DNA from: Streptomyces sp. TSRI0281
Lineage (GTDB): Bacteria > Actinomycetota > Actinomycetes > Streptomycetales > Streptomycetaceae
Assembly: GCF_001905125.1 (NCBI RefSeq)
Contig: NZ_LWLE01000038.1
Span: 337,489-401,488, forward strand
DNA length: 64,000 nucleotides
Direction: 5' to 3'
Part shown: piece by piece, positions 48,841-58,089 of the stretch
Position numbering within the stretch: the first letter of the stretch is position 1
Layout: every line of letters starts with the position of its first letter
Made by a program: the position numbers and the translations under genes
The notes under the pieces: generated by a model
Told to the model about the DNA's origin: nothing
What the model saw: only the letters and a program-made list of their open reading frames with translations
Database searches by the model: none

Positions 48841-50079
48841 GTGCAGAAGCCGAAGGTCGTCCTGGGGGTCAGCGGAGGCATCGCCGCCTACAAGGCGTGC
48901 GAGCTGCTGCGCCGGCTGACCGAGTCCGGACACGACGTACGGGTCGTGCCGACCGAGTCCTCGCTGCACTTCGTGGGGGCCGCCACCTGGTCCGCGCTCT
49001 CCGGCCACCCCGTCTCGACCGAGGTCTGGGACGATGTCCACGAGGTGCCGCACGTACGCATCGGACAGGGCGCCGACCTCGTCGTGGTCGCCCCGGCCAC
49101 CGCGGACATGCTCGCCAGGGCCGCCCACGGCCTCGCCGACGACCTCCTCACCAACACGCTGCTCACCGCCCGTTGTCCGGTGGTCTTCGCGCCCGCCATG
49201 CACACCGAGATGTGGGAGCACCCCGCCACCCAGGAGAACGTCGCCACCCTGCGCCGCCGCGGTGCCGTCGTCATCGAGCCCGCGGTCGGCCGGCTCACCG
49301 GCGTCGACACCGGCAAGGGCCGGCTGCCCGACCCCGGCGAGATCTTCGAGGTCTGCCGGCGCGTCCTGACCCGCGGCCCCGCCGAGCCCGACCTCGCGGG
49401 CCGCCATGTGGTGATCAGCGCGGGCGGCACGCGCGAACCCCTCGACCCCGTCCGCTACCTCGGCAACCGCTCCTCCGGCAAGCAGGGGTACGCGCTGGCG
49501 CGCACCGCGGTCGCCCGCGGGGCCAGGGTCACGCTGATCGAGGCCAACACCGGACTGCCCGACCCGGCGGGCGCCGACGTGCTGCGGGTCGGAACGGCCG
49601 TCCAGCTGCGCGAGGCCGTACTGAAGGCCGCGGCGGACGCGGACGTCGTGGTGATGGCGGCGGCGGTCGCCGATTTCCGGCCCGCCGAGTACGCCCAGGG
49701 CAAGATCAAGAAGAAGGACGGTCAGGAGCCCGCCGCCGTCGCGCTCGTCCGGAACCCCGACATCCTCGCCGAGGTCGCCACCGGCCGGGCCCGGCCGGAT
49801 CAGATCGTCGTGGGTTTCGCCGCCGAGACCGACGACGTTCTCGCCAACGGGCGGCAGAAGCTCCGCCGCAAGGGCTGCGATCTGCTCGTCGTCAACGAGG
49901 TGGGGGAGCGCAAGACCTTCGGCTCGGAGGAGAACGAGGCCGTGGTGCTCGCGGCGGACGGCGGTGAGACCCCGGTGCCGCACGGACCCAAGGAAGCGCT
50001 TGCCGACACGGTCTGGGACCTCGTGGCGACAAGGTTCCGCCAGATTTCACATTCGCCGCTCCGAGGGTCCGAAAGCTAG
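48841..50079 (+). CDS. coaBC: bifunctional phosphopantothenoylcysteine decarboxylase/phosphopantothenate-cysteine ligase
   Basis: CoaBC adds cysteine to phosphopantothenate and decarboxylates the product, two steps of coenzyme A synthesis. The 412-residue protein has the flavin-dependent CoaC half (GVSGGIAAYKACELLRRL, APAMHTEMW) and the CoaB half from about residue 185 (ISAGGTREPLDPVRYLGNRSSGKQG is its signature region, and KIKK is conserved). GTG 48841 gives the usual MQKPKVVLG start. The gene is followed by metK after 206 bases. Confidence 0.96.
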   Translation: MQKPKVVLGVSGGIAAYKACELLRRLTESGHDVRVVPTESSLHFVGAATWSALSGHPVSTEVWDDVHEVPHVRIGQGADLVVVAPATADMLARAAHGLADDLLTNTLLTARCPVVFAPAMHTEMWEHPATQENVATLRRRGAVVIEPAVGRLTGVDTGKGRLPDPGEIFEVCRRVLTRGPAEPDLAGRHVVISAGGTREPLDPVRYLGNRSSGKQGYALARTAVARGARVTLIEANTGLPDPAGADVLRVGTAVQLREAVLKAAADADVVVMAAAVADFRPAEYAQGKIKKKDGQEPAAVALVRNPDILAEVATGRARPDQIVVGFAAETDDVLANGRQKLRRKGCDLLVVNEVGERKTFGSEENEAVVLAADGGETPVPHGPKEALADTVWDLVATRFRQISHSPLRGSES

Positions 50080-50210
50080 CGAAATCGGGCCCATTCGGTG
50101 CCCTGACGGGTGAATCCTCGTACCGCCGAAGGCAGTGCCGCACGTCACAGACGTGCCAAAGTGCGAGACGCGTGGCCCAAGCGACGGGTGCGACCGATAA
50201 ACTGGACGAC

Positions 50211-50243
50211 GGTACGTAGCCGGGCGCAGCTCCCGGGCGTACC
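50211..50243 (+). promoter_or_regulatory. leader hairpin upstream of metK
   Basis: GGTACG (50211-50216) pairs with CGTACC (50238-50243), and CCGGG (50220-50224) with CCCGG (50232-50236), in the untranslated region 43 bases before metK. A -10-like GATAAACT lies just upstream (50196-50203). I see no match to the SAM-I, SAM-II or SAM-IV riboswitch cores. Function is open. Confidence 0.35.
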
Positions 50244-50285
50244 ACCAATGATCAGCCAGCAGCCGCTGCAACCCCAGGGAGCGAT

Positions 50286-51509
50286 GTGTCCCGCCGTCTC
50301 TTCACCTCGGAATCTGTCACCGAGGGTCACCCCGACAAGATCGCTGACCAGATCAGCGACACGATTCTCGACGCGCTCCTGCGCGAGGACCCCGCCTCGC
50401 GCGTCGCCGTCGAGACCTTGATCACCACCGGTCTGGTGCATGTCGCGGGTGAGGTCACGACCAAGGCCTACGCCGACATTCCCAACCTCGTGCGCAACAA
50501 GGTTCTGGAGATCGGCTACGACTCCTCGAAGAAGGGCTTCGACGGCGCATCCTGTGGCGTCTCGGTGTCCATCGGTGCACAGTCCCCGGACATCGCCCAG
50601 GGCGTCGACACCGCGTACGAGAAGCGCGTCGAGGGTGCCTCCCAGAGGGATGGGGAGGACGAACTCGACAAGCAGGGCGCGGGCGACCAGGGCCTGATGT
50701 TCGGTTACGCCTGCGACGAGACGCCCGAACTGATGCCGCTCCCGATCCACCTGGCGCACCGGCTCTCGCGCCGGCTGTCCGAGGTCCGCAAGAACGGGAC
50801 CATCCCGTACCTGCGCCCCGACGGCAAGACCCAGGTCACCATCGAGTACGACGGTGACAAGGCCGTCCGCCTCGACACGGTCGTCGTCTCCTCGCAGCAC
50901 GCGAGCGACATCGACCTGGACTCGCTGCTCGCGCCCGACATCCGTGAGTTCGTCGTCGAGCACGTCCTGGCGCAGCTCATCGAGGACGGCATCAAGCTGG
51001 ACACCGAGGGCTACCGCCTCCTGGTGAACCCGACCGGCCGCTTCGAGATCGGCGGCCCGATGGGCGACGCCGGGCTGACCGGCCGCAAGATCATCATCGA
51101 CACCTACGGCGGTATGGCCCGCCACGGTGGCGGCGCCTTCTCGGGCAAGGACCCCTCGAAGGTGGACCGTTCGGCGGCGTACGCGATGCGCTGGGTCGCG
51201 AAGAACGTCGTCGCCGCGGGCCTCGCCTCCCGCTGCGAGGTCCAGGTCGCGTACGCGATCGGCAAGGCCGAACCGGTCGGGCTGTTCGTCGAGACCTTCG
51301 GTACGGCAGCCATCGAGAGCGAGAAGATCGAGCACGCCATCGGCGAGGTCTTCGACCTCCGCCCGGCCGCGATCATCCGCGACCTCGACCTGCTGCGGCC
51401 GATCTACGCCCAGACCGCCGCGTACGGCCACTTCGGCCGCGAACTCCCCGACTTCACCTGGGAGCGCACCGACCGCGTGGACGCCCTGCGCCGCGCCGCG
51501 GGCCTGTAG
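50286..51509 (+). CDS. metK: S-adenosylmethionine synthetase
   Basis: MetK makes S-adenosylmethionine from methionine and ATP. SAM supply influences antibiotic production in streptomycetes. The 407-residue protein has TSESVTEGHPDKIADQISD-like N-terminus, GAGDQGLMFGYA and the P-loop-like GGGAFSGKDPSKVDRSAAY. The GTG at 50286 is in frame; the ATG two bases upstream is not. CAGGGAG precedes it. Confidence 0.97.
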   Translation: MSRRLFTSESVTEGHPDKIADQISDTILDALLREDPASRVAVETLITTGLVHVAGEVTTKAYADIPNLVRNKVLEIGYDSSKKGFDGASCGVSVSIGAQSPDIAQGVDTAYEKRVEGASQRDGEDELDKQGAGDQGLMFGYACDETPELMPLPIHLAHRLSRRLSEVRKNGTIPYLRPDGKTQVTIEYDGDKAVRLDTVVVSSQHASDIDLDSLLAPDIREFVVEHVLAQLIEDGIKLDTEGYRLLVNPTGRFEIGGPMGDAGLTGRKIIIDTYGGMARHGGGAFSGKDPSKVDRSAAYAMRWVAKNVVAAGLASRCEVQVAYAIGKAEPVGLFVETFGTAAIESEKIEHAIGEVFDLRPAAIIRDLDLLRPIYAQTAAYGHFGRELPDFTWERTDRVDALRRAAGL

Positions 51510-51532
51510 GACCGTCGCGCAGTCACGGCTTG

Positions 51533-51570
51533 CCGGGGCCCGGACACCGATCGTGGTGTCCGGGCCCCGG
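51533..51570 (+). terminator. terminator between metK and priA
   Basis: A perfect 16-base stem (51533-51548 with 51555-51570) and six-base loop lie 24 bases after metK. Confidence 0.75.
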
Positions 51571-51620
51571 TGTCGTGACGCCCGGCGCCGCTGTCAGTGC
51601 CGTCTGGTAGGAATTTGGCT

Positions 51621-53765
51621 GTGAGCAGCGACGACGAGCAGTCCGCAGGACCCGAGGCCGGGGTCCCGGAGCAGCTTGCGCTGATCCGGGAGACGGTCCG
51701 CAGGGCGAAGGTGCCCCGCGCCAAGCCACGGACCTGGCGCGGCGCCGCGCTGGCCAAGGAGCTGCCGGTCGCCCGTGTCCTGGTGAACAAGGGCGTGCTC
51801 CATCTCGACCAGTACTTCGACTACGCGGTCCCGGAGGAGCTCGACGCCGACGCGCGGCCGGGCGTGCGGGTGCGCGTGCGGTTCGGGGCCGGGGGACGCA
51901 ATGTGCGGGACGGGCGGCGTGAGGGCGGCGGGCTGATCGACGGGTTCCTCGTCGAGCGCGTGGCCGAGTCGGACTATCAGGGGGCGCTCGCCGCGCTCGC
52001 CTCCGTCGTGTCGCCGGAACCCGTGCTCGGACCGGAGCTGCTCGCCCTGTCACGGGCGGTCGCCGACCGGTATGCGGGCAGCCTCGCCGATGTGCTCCAA
52101 CTCGCCGTGCCGCCGCGCAACGGGCGGGCCGAGTCCAAGCCCTCCCCGGAGCCCCTGCCGCCGCCGCCGGCGCCCCTGCCGGGCACGTGGGAGCGGTACG
52201 GGCAGGGGCCCGCGTTCCTGCGTGCGCTGGCCGAGGGCGGTGCGCCGCGGGCCGTGTGGACGGCGCTGCCGGGCCCGCACTGGCCGCAGGAGATCGCTCT
52301 GGCGGTGGCGGCGACGCTCTCCTCGGGACGCGGCGCGCTGGTCGTCGTACCGGACGGGCGGGTCGCGGGCCGGGTGGACGCCGCGCTGACCCAGGTGCTC
52401 GGGGCGGGACGGCACGCACTGCTCACCGCCGACTCCGGGCCCGAGAAGCGCTACCGCCAGTGGCTCGCCGTGCGCCGGGGTTCGGTACGGGCGGTCATCG
52501 GGACACGGGCCGCGATGTTCGCCCCCGTCGCGGATCTCGGCCTGGTCGCCATCTGGGACGACGGGGACTCCAGCCACAGCGACGACAACGCCCCCTTCCC
52601 CCATGTCCGCGAGGTCCTGGAGCTGCGGGCCGCGCACGGCCGGTGCGGCTTCCTGCTCGGCGGGACGAGCTGCACCGTGGAGGCCGCCCAGCTCGTGGAG
52701 AGCGGCTGGGCGCTCCCGCTCGGCGCGGACCGTGAGCAGCTCAGGAGGGCGGCGCCCCTGATCCGTACGGTCGGGGACGGCGAGCTGGCCCGGGACGGCG
52801 CGGCGAAGACGGCGCGGCTGCCCAGCCTGGCCTGGCAGACCGTACGGGACGGGCTGCGCGGCGGTCCGGTACTGGTCCAGGTCCCGCGCCGGGGTTACGC
52901 CCCACGGCTCGCCTGCGAACGCTGCCGCACCCCGGCCCGCTGCCGGCACTGCGCCGGGCCGCTGGAGGCACCCGACCAGCAGGACCTCGACTGCTCCTGG
53001 TGCGGACGCGCCGAGCGTGCCTGGCACTGCACGGCCTGCGGGTCCACCCGGCTGCGCGCGCAGATCGTCGGGGCCCGCCGGACCGCCGAGGAGCTGGGCC
53101 GCGCCTTTCCCGCCGTGCCGGTACGGACATCGGGGCGTGACCACATCCTGGACGCGGTGCCGGGCGCTCCCGCGCTGGTCGTCAGTACGCCGGGGGCCGA
53201 GCCCGTCGCCGAGGGCGGGTATGCCGCCGCGCTGCTGCTCGACGGCTGGGCGATGCTCGGCAGACCCGATCTGCGGGCGGGGGAGGACGCGCTGCGCCGC
53301 TGGACGGCCGCGGCGTCGCTGGTCCGGGGGCAGGACGAGGGCGGCACGGTGGTCATCGTGGCCGAGCCGACGCTGCGGCCGGTGCAGGCGCTGGTGCGCT
53401 GGGATCCGGCGGGGTACGCCCGGCGCGAGCTGGCCGAGCGGGCCGAGCTGGGCTTTCCGCCGGTGTCCCGGATGGCTTCGGTGACCGGGCCCGTGGAAGC
53501 CCTGGCCGGTTTCCTCGCTACGGCCGGACTGCCGCCGGAGGCCGAGGTCCTGGGCCCCGTACCGGTACCGTCCGCCGAGCCGGGCAGGCCGCGCAGGCCG
53601 TGGGACGCCCCGCCCGGCGAGACCTGGGAGCGGGCGCTGATCCGGGTGGTGCCGGGACGCGGTGCGGCGCTGGCCGCCGCGCTGAAGGGGGCGCAGGCGG
53701 CGCGGATGGCCCGGGGTGGCGGAGACCCGGTACGGATCAGGGTCGACCCGCCGGACATCGGCTGA
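51621..53765 (+). CDS. priA: primosomal protein N' (PriA), actinobacterial form without helicase motifs
   Basis: PriA restarts collapsed replication forks. The 714-residue protein aligns over its whole length with PriA: the N-terminal 3'-end-binding domain, the core, and the cysteine-rich zinc region (about residues 432-480; CERCR, CRHC, CSWC, CTAC). The expected Walker A GKT is missing, and the DEEH box is replaced by DDGD. This is the known actinobacterial pattern, so it probably binds forks without ATP-driven unwinding. GTG 51621 follows a weak ribosome binding site. Confidence 0.92.
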   Translation: MSSDDEQSAGPEAGVPEQLALIRETVRRAKVPRAKPRTWRGAALAKELPVARVLVNKGVLHLDQYFDYAVPEELDADARPGVRVRVRFGAGGRNVRDGRREGGGLIDGFLVERVAESDYQGALAALASVVSPEPVLGPELLALSRAVADRYAGSLADVLQLAVPPRNGRAESKPSPEPLPPPPAPLPGTWERYGQGPAFLRALAEGGAPRAVWTALPGPHWPQEIALAVAATLSSGRGALVVVPDGRVAGRVDAALTQVLGAGRHALLTADSGPEKRYRQWLAVRRGSVRAVIGTRAAMFAPVADLGLVAIWDDGDSSHSDDNAPFPHVREVLELRAAHGRCGFLLGGTSCTVEAAQLVESGWALPLGADREQLRRAAPLIRTVGDGELARDGAAKTARLPSLAWQTVRDGLRGGPVLVQVPRRGYAPRLACERCRTPARCRHCAGPLEAPDQQDLDCSWCGRAERAWHCTACGSTRLRAQIVGARRTAEELGRAFPAVPVRTSGRDHILDAVPGAPALVVSTPGAEPVAEGGYAAALLLDGWAMLGRPDLRAGEDALRRWTAAASLVRGQDEGGTVVIVAEPTLRPVQALVRWDPAGYARRELAERAELGFPPVSRMASVTGPVEALAGFLATAGLPPEAEVLGPVPVPSAEPGRPRRPWDAPPGETWERALIRVVPGRGAALAAALKGAQAARMARGGGDPVRIRVDPPDIG

Positions 53766-53826
53766 GGCCCCGGTGCCGACCGGTGGACATCGGTGCGGAC
53801 GCGGTCGGCGGAGCGTGCAGACGGGA

Positions 53827-53859
53827 CTGCCCCGCCGTGCGACCGGCACGGTGGGGCAG
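53827..53859. terminator. bidirectional terminator between priA and the HTH gene
   Basis: A 14-pair stem with one G-T wobble (53827-53840 with 53846-53859) and a five-base loop lie between convergent genes. Confidence 0.7.
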
Positions 53860-53875
53860 AGGGGACAGTGTGGGG

Positions 53876-54445
53876 TCAGCCGTTGCGCGGGCCGGGGAAG
53901 GCGCCGGGGCGCAGCTCCTCCCGTGCCGAAGGGGCGCCGACCGAGGGCTGCGGAGGCATCGAGCGGGCCGCGGGCACCGCGGGCAGGGTGGGCCCGGACG
54001 GGATGACGGGGGCACCGGGCATGCCGGGGGACAAGGGGCGGGGCGCCGCGGCATCGGCCGCGACGGCGGTGGAATCGGCGGCGCCGGGCTGCGGGGCGGC
54101 GCGACGGGATCCGTAACGGCGGTGCACCGCCTGCTTGGTGACCCCCAGGGCGGAGCCCACCGCGTCCCAGGAGAATCCGAGGGAACGGTCGAAGTCCACC
54201 GCCGCGGTGACCAGGGTCTCGACGCTGTCCCGCAGTTCCTGGGCGAGGCGGACGGTGGGGGCCGGGGCCCTGCCATAGACGACGAAGCCCGCTGAGGGGC
54301 CGGAGCGGCGCGGACGGTAGACATTGCCCAGCTGTGCGGTGAGGGTGCGCAGCGCGTCCACCTGCCGCCGGACCCGCTCGATGTCCCGCACCAGGAGATG
54401 CAGGCTGGCCCGCGCTTGGGCGTCGTGGGTTGCGTGGTCGGCCAT
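53876..54445 (-). CDS. small helix-turn-helix protein
   Basis: I do not recognise a characterised family. The 189-residue protein has a helical N-terminal half, a helix-turn-helix of the type SWDAVGSALGVTKQAVHRRYGSR (in part; about residues 91-113), and a long Ala/Pro-rich tail (about 115-189) that is probably disordered. It is likely a DNA-binding regulator. An inverted repeat GGTCAA-N6-TTGACC lies 60 bases upstream of the start and could be its operator. ATG 54445 is the only good start. It is convergent with priA. Confidence 0.75.
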   Translation of the reverse strand: MADHATHDAQARASLHLLVRDIERVRRQVDALRTLTAQLGNVYRPRRSGPSAGFVVYGRAPAPTVRLAQELRDSVETLVTAAVDFDRSLGFSWDAVGSALGVTKQAVHRRYGSRRAAPQPGAADSTAVAADAAAPRPLSPGMPGAPVIPSGPTLPAVPAARSMPPQPSVGAPSAREELRPGAFPGPRNG

Positions 54446-54504
54446 GAAGAAGCCTCTCGAACCGGCGTTGAAAGGGATCGGGCCGCACCGTGGCGGCCCG
54501 CTTC

Positions 54505-54522
54505 GGTCAATCTCCTTTGACC
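54505..54522. promoter_or_regulatory. inverted repeat between the HTH gene and fmt
   Basis: GGTCAA (54505-54510) and TTGACC (54517-54522) are perfect six-base arms with a six-base spacer. TTGACC could also serve as a -35 element on either strand. It may be an operator for the adjacent HTH protein. Confidence 0.4.
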
Positions 54523-54671
54523 AACGCGTCAGCCGGGTATGTGGTCACGCTATCGGGGCGTATGTGCATATGCGCGGGGCGCACAGGCGCGCGTACGCCC
54601 CCCGGTAGGAGTAGAACGTGAGCCCCTCGGGGCTGCCGTCACGCACCCGCAGGGGATACCGGGAGTGCCCT

Positions 54672-54677
54672 TAGACT
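54672..54677 (+). promoter_or_regulatory. candidate -10 element for fmt
   Basis: TAGACT, close to the Streptomyces principal sigma -10 pattern, is 52 bases upstream of the fmt start. I find no good -35 at 17-18 bases. Confidence 0.3.
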
Positions 54678-54728
54678 GGTGCGTTGCTCGTCACCGTACG
54701 TCTTGGCCCGAGAGGCAGTCAGCCACCC

Positions 54729-55661
54729 ATGAAGCTCGTCTTCGCCGGCACCCCCGAGGTCGCCGTCCCCGCCCTGGACGCCCTGATCGCCTCCGACCGG
54801 CACGAGGTGGCCGCCGTGGTGACCCGCCCCGACGCACCCTCGGGGCGCGGTCGCCGGCTGGTCGCCAGCCCCGTCGCCGAGCGGGCGGCGGAGGCCGGGA
54901 TCGAGGTCCTCAAGCCGGCCAGGCCGCGGGACGAGGAATTCCTGGCCCGGCTGCGGGAGATCGCGCCGGACTGCTGCCCCGTCGTCGCCTACGGTGCGCT
55001 GCTCCCCAAGGTCGCGCTCGACGTGCCCGCCCGCGGCTGGGTCAACCTGCACTTCTCGCTGCTGCCCGCCTGGCGCGGCGCCGCGCCGGTCCAGCACTCC
55101 GTGATGGCCGGGGACGAGGTGACCGGAGCGTCGACCTTCCTGATCGAGGAGGGCCTCGACTCCGGTCCGGTGTACGGCGTCCTCACCGAGGAGATCCGTC
55201 CCACCGACACCAGCGGCGACCTGCTCACCCGGCTCGCCTTCGCCGGTTCCGGGCTGCTCGCGGCGACGATGGACGGCATCGAGGACGGCACGCTGCACGC
55301 CGTCCCGCAGCCGGCCGAGGGCATCTCCCTCGCCCCGAAGATCACCGTCGAGGACGCCCAGGTGCAGTGGTCCGACCCGGCTCTGCGGGTGGACCGGGTG
55401 GTGCGCGGGTGCACCCCGGCGCCCGGCGCGTGGACGCTCTTCCGGGGGGAACGGCTCAAGCTGATCCAGGCCGCACCGGTCCTGGACCGTGCCGATCTGG
55501 CCCCCGGCGAGCTCTCCGCCGCCAAGAACAACGTGTACGTCGGCACCGGTTCGCACGCCGTCGAGCTGCTCTGGGTCCAGCCGCAGGGCAAGAAGCCGAT
55601 GAAGGCCGCCGACTGGGCGCGCGGGGTGCGGATCGCTCCGGGGGAGCTGCTCGGGGCGTAG
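54729..55661 (+). CDS. fmt: methionyl-tRNA formyltransferase
   Basis: Fmt formylates initiator Met-tRNA using 10-formyltetrahydrofolate. The 310-residue protein has the folate-binding core with NLHFSLLPAWRGAAPVQ (catalytic Asn/His region) and the later aspartate region ISLAPKITVEDAQVQW with the C-terminal tRNA-binding domain. ATG 54729 begins the conserved MKLVFAGTPEVAVPAL. It is 71 bases from rsmB, a pairing found in most bacteria. A deformylase gene is not in this window. Confidence 0.97.
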   Translation: MKLVFAGTPEVAVPALDALIASDRHEVAAVVTRPDAPSGRGRRLVASPVAERAAEAGIEVLKPARPRDEEFLARLREIAPDCCPVVAYGALLPKVALDVPARGWVNLHFSLLPAWRGAAPVQHSVMAGDEVTGASTFLIEEGLDSGPVYGVLTEEIRPTDTSGDLLTRLAFAGSGLLAATMDGIEDGTLHAVPQPAEGISLAPKITVEDAQVQWSDPALRVDRVVRGCTPAPGAWTLFRGERLKLIQAAPVLDRADLAPGELSAAKNNVYVGTGSHAVELLWVQPQGKKPMKAADWARGVRIAPGELLGA

Positions 55662-55732
55662 GTGCCGGGGCCCGGGACGGCGACGTACGCTGGGGAGGTT
55701 CGCCCCCTCACCATCAGCGGAGCACCTTTCAC

Positions 55733-57166
55733 GTGAACGACCAGCCGCGTCGCCGTCCTGCCAAGCCCCACCGCCGTCCCCAGAAGGACCCCGTCCGGTT
55801 CCTCGCCTTCGAGGCGCTCAGGGCCGTCGACGAACGTGACGCCTACGCCAACCTCGTCCTGCCCCCGCTGTTGAAGAAGGCCCGTGCCAAGGGCGACTTC
55901 GACGCGCGGGACGCGGCCCTGGCGACCGAGCTGGTCTACGGGACGCTGCGCCGTCAGGGTACGTACGACGCGATCGTCGCCGCCTGCATCGACCGGCCGC
56001 TGCGCGAGGTCGACCCGCCGGTCCTCGATGTGCTCAACATGGGCGTCCACCAACTGCTCGGCACCCGCATCCCGACCCACGCCGCCGTCTCCGCCAGTGT
56101 GGAGCTGGCCCGGGTGGTGCTGGGCGAGGGGCGCGCGAAATTCGTCAACGCGGTGCTGCGCAAGGTCTCGGCGCACGACCTCGACGGCTGGGTGGAGCGT
56201 GTCGCCCCGTCCTACGAGAAGGACGCCGAGGACCACCTCTCCATCGTCCACTCGCACCCGCGGTGGGTCGTCTCCGCGCTCTGGGACGCCCTGGGCGGCG
56301 GCCGGGCCGGGATCGAGGACCTGCTCGAAGCCGACAACGAACGGCCCGAGGTGACGCTCGTCGCCCGCCCCGGCCGCTCCACCACCGATGAGCTGCTGGA
56401 GGCTCTCGGCGAGGAGAACGGCCTGCCCGGCCGCTGGTCGCCGTACGCGGTACGGATGGCCGAGGGCGGCGAGCCGGGCGCCCTGACCGCTGTCCAGGAC
56501 GGCAGCGCGGGCGTTCAGGACGAAGGCAGCCAGCTCGTCGCCGCCGCTCTCGCCAACGCTCCGGTGGAAGGCAACGACACCCGCTGGCTGGACGGCTGCG
56601 CGGGTCCCGGGGGCAAGGCCGCCCTGATGGCCGCGCTCGCGGCCGGCCGCGGCGCCGCCCTCGTCGCGGCCGAGAAGCAGCCGCACCGCGCCCGGCTGGT
56701 CGAGCGGGCGCTGGCGGGCAACCCCGGCCCGTACCAGGTGATCACGGCGGACGGCACCCGTCCGCCGTGGCGGCCCGGCACCTTCGACCGGATCCTGATG
56801 GACGTCCCCTGCTCGGGCCTCGGCGCGCTGCGCCGCCGTCCGGAGGCCCGCTGGCGGCGCCGGGCGGCGGACCTGGAGAGCTTCGCCCCGCTGCAACGCG
56901 GGCTGCTGCGCGAGGCATTGAAGGCCGTCCGGATCGGTGGGGTCGTGGGGTACGCGACCTGCTCGCCGCACCTCGCGGAGACCCGGGTCGTCGTGGAGGA
57001 CGTACTCAAGGGCCGTGGCGGAGAACCGGTGCGGGCGGAGTGGGTCGACGCCCGTCCGCTGATGCCGGGAGTGCCCGCGCTGGGCGACGGACCCGACGTC
57101 CAGCTCTGGCCGCATCTGCACGGCACGGACGCGATGTACCTCGCCCTGCTGCGCCGGACCGGCTGA
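55733..57166 (+). CDS. rsmB: 16S rRNA (cytosine967-C5)-methyltransferase RsmB
   Basis: RsmB methylates C967 of 16S rRNA. The 477-residue protein has an N-terminal NusB-like domain (about residues 20-150) and a C-terminal SAM-dependent domain with DGCAGPGGKAALMAALA, the DVPCSGLGALRRRPEARW motif and the second catalytic cysteine in YATCSPHLAET. GTG 55733 gives MNDQPRRRPAKPHRRPQK, a basic lead sequence. The frame stays open upstream through fmt but is not coding there. Confidence 0.95.
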   Translation: MNDQPRRRPAKPHRRPQKDPVRFLAFEALRAVDERDAYANLVLPPLLKKARAKGDFDARDAALATELVYGTLRRQGTYDAIVAACIDRPLREVDPPVLDVLNMGVHQLLGTRIPTHAAVSASVELARVVLGEGRAKFVNAVLRKVSAHDLDGWVERVAPSYEKDAEDHLSIVHSHPRWVVSALWDALGGGRAGIEDLLEADNERPEVTLVARPGRSTTDELLEALGEENGLPGRWSPYAVRMAEGGEPGALTAVQDGSAGVQDEGSQLVAAALANAPVEGNDTRWLDGCAGPGGKAALMAALAAGRGAALVAAEKQPHRARLVERALAGNPGPYQVITADGTRPPWRPGTFDRILMDVPCSGLGALRRRPEARWRRRAADLESFAPLQRGLLREALKAVRIGGVVGYATCSPHLAETRVVVEDVLKGRGGEPVRAEWVDARPLMPGVPALGDGPDVQLWPHLHGTDAMYLALLRRTG

Positions 57167-57302
57167 ATTCCGCCTACGAAGCCGGTAAAAGAACAGTAAA
57201 GCGCAGGCAAAATGCCGGGATTGCGTGGACTGTGATGATCGCGTGAGGCTTTGGGGCGCATCGAGGCGGGGAACCGGCCGGGAACGTGGCAGGCTTGGGT
57301 GC

Positions 57303-57986
57303 ATGGCCCAGATCAACCCCAGCATCCTGTCCGCCGATTTCGCGCGTCTCGCCGAGGAGGCGAAGGCCGTCGAAGGCGCCGACTGGCTCCATGTCGACGT
57401 GATGGACAACCACTTCGTGCCCAATCTGACGCTCGGGGTGCCGATCGTCGAGGCGCTGAGCAAGGCCACGGACACGCCGCTGGACTGCCATCTCATGATC
57501 GAGGACGCGGACCGCTGGGCTCCGCGGTACGTCGAGGCGGGCGCCGGTTCCGTCACCTTCCACGCGGAGGCGGCGGCGGCGCCGGTACGGCTGGCCCGGG
57601 AGATCCGTGCGAAGGGGGCGCGCGCCTCGATGGCGCTCAAGCCCGCGACGCCCATCGAGCCCTACGAGGACCTGCTCCCCGAGCTCGACATGCTGCTGAT
57701 CATGACGGTCGAGCCGGGCTTCGGCGGCCAGGCGTTCCTGGACATCATGCTGCCGAAGATCCGCCGCACCCGTGAGCTGATCTCCAAGCACGGCCTCGAA
57801 CTGTGGCTCCAGGTGGACGGCGGAGTGTCGGCGGCCACCATCGAGCGGTGCGCCGAGGCCGGGGCGGATGTCTTCGTCGCCGGCTCGGCGGTGTACGGGG
57901 CGGCCGACCCGGCCGCCGCGGTGACGGCGCTGCGCGCGCAGGCGGACGCGGCCACGACCGCGGCGCCCTGGGCGTGCGGCCACTGA
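57303..57986 (+). CDS. rpe: ribulose-phosphate 3-epimerase
   Basis: Rpe interconverts ribulose 5-phosphate and xylulose 5-phosphate in the pentose phosphate pathway. The 227-residue TIM barrel has the metal ligands in LHVDVMDNHFVPNLT, the DCHLMIEDAD histidine, MTVEPGFGGQAF and the phosphate-binding DGGVSAATI/VAGSAVYG segments. ATG 57303 begins MAQINPSILSADF. The next gene is a sugar-responsive type regulator, a conserved pairing. Confidence 0.97.
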   Translation: MAQINPSILSADFARLAEEAKAVEGADWLHVDVMDNHFVPNLTLGVPIVEALSKATDTPLDCHLMIEDADRWAPRYVEAGAGSVTFHAEAAAAPVRLAREIRAKGARASMALKPATPIEPYEDLLPELDMLLIMTVEPGFGGQAFLDIMLPKIRRTRELISKHGLELWLQVDGGVSAATIERCAEAGADVFVAGSAVYGAADPAAAVTALRAQADAATTAAPWACGH

Positions 57987-58089
57987 ACCAAGCGCAGATG
58001 AACGTGGCCCGACGGGGCCGATCAAGGATCGCCGGATCTGACAGGATGAGCGGCGTATCGGGCGTGTGAACAGCAGTGAGGAGATCGCG

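Noticed and set aside
50080..50285. SAM riboswitch upstream of metK
   Set aside because: I could not match the conserved cores of SAM-I, SAM-II or SAM-IV. Only a local hairpin is reported.
54539..57166. 875-codon frame joining the fmt region to rsmB, suggesting a fusion
   Set aside because: The first 398 codons overlap fmt in another frame and are Arg/Gly-rich noise. rsmB starts properly at GTG 55733.
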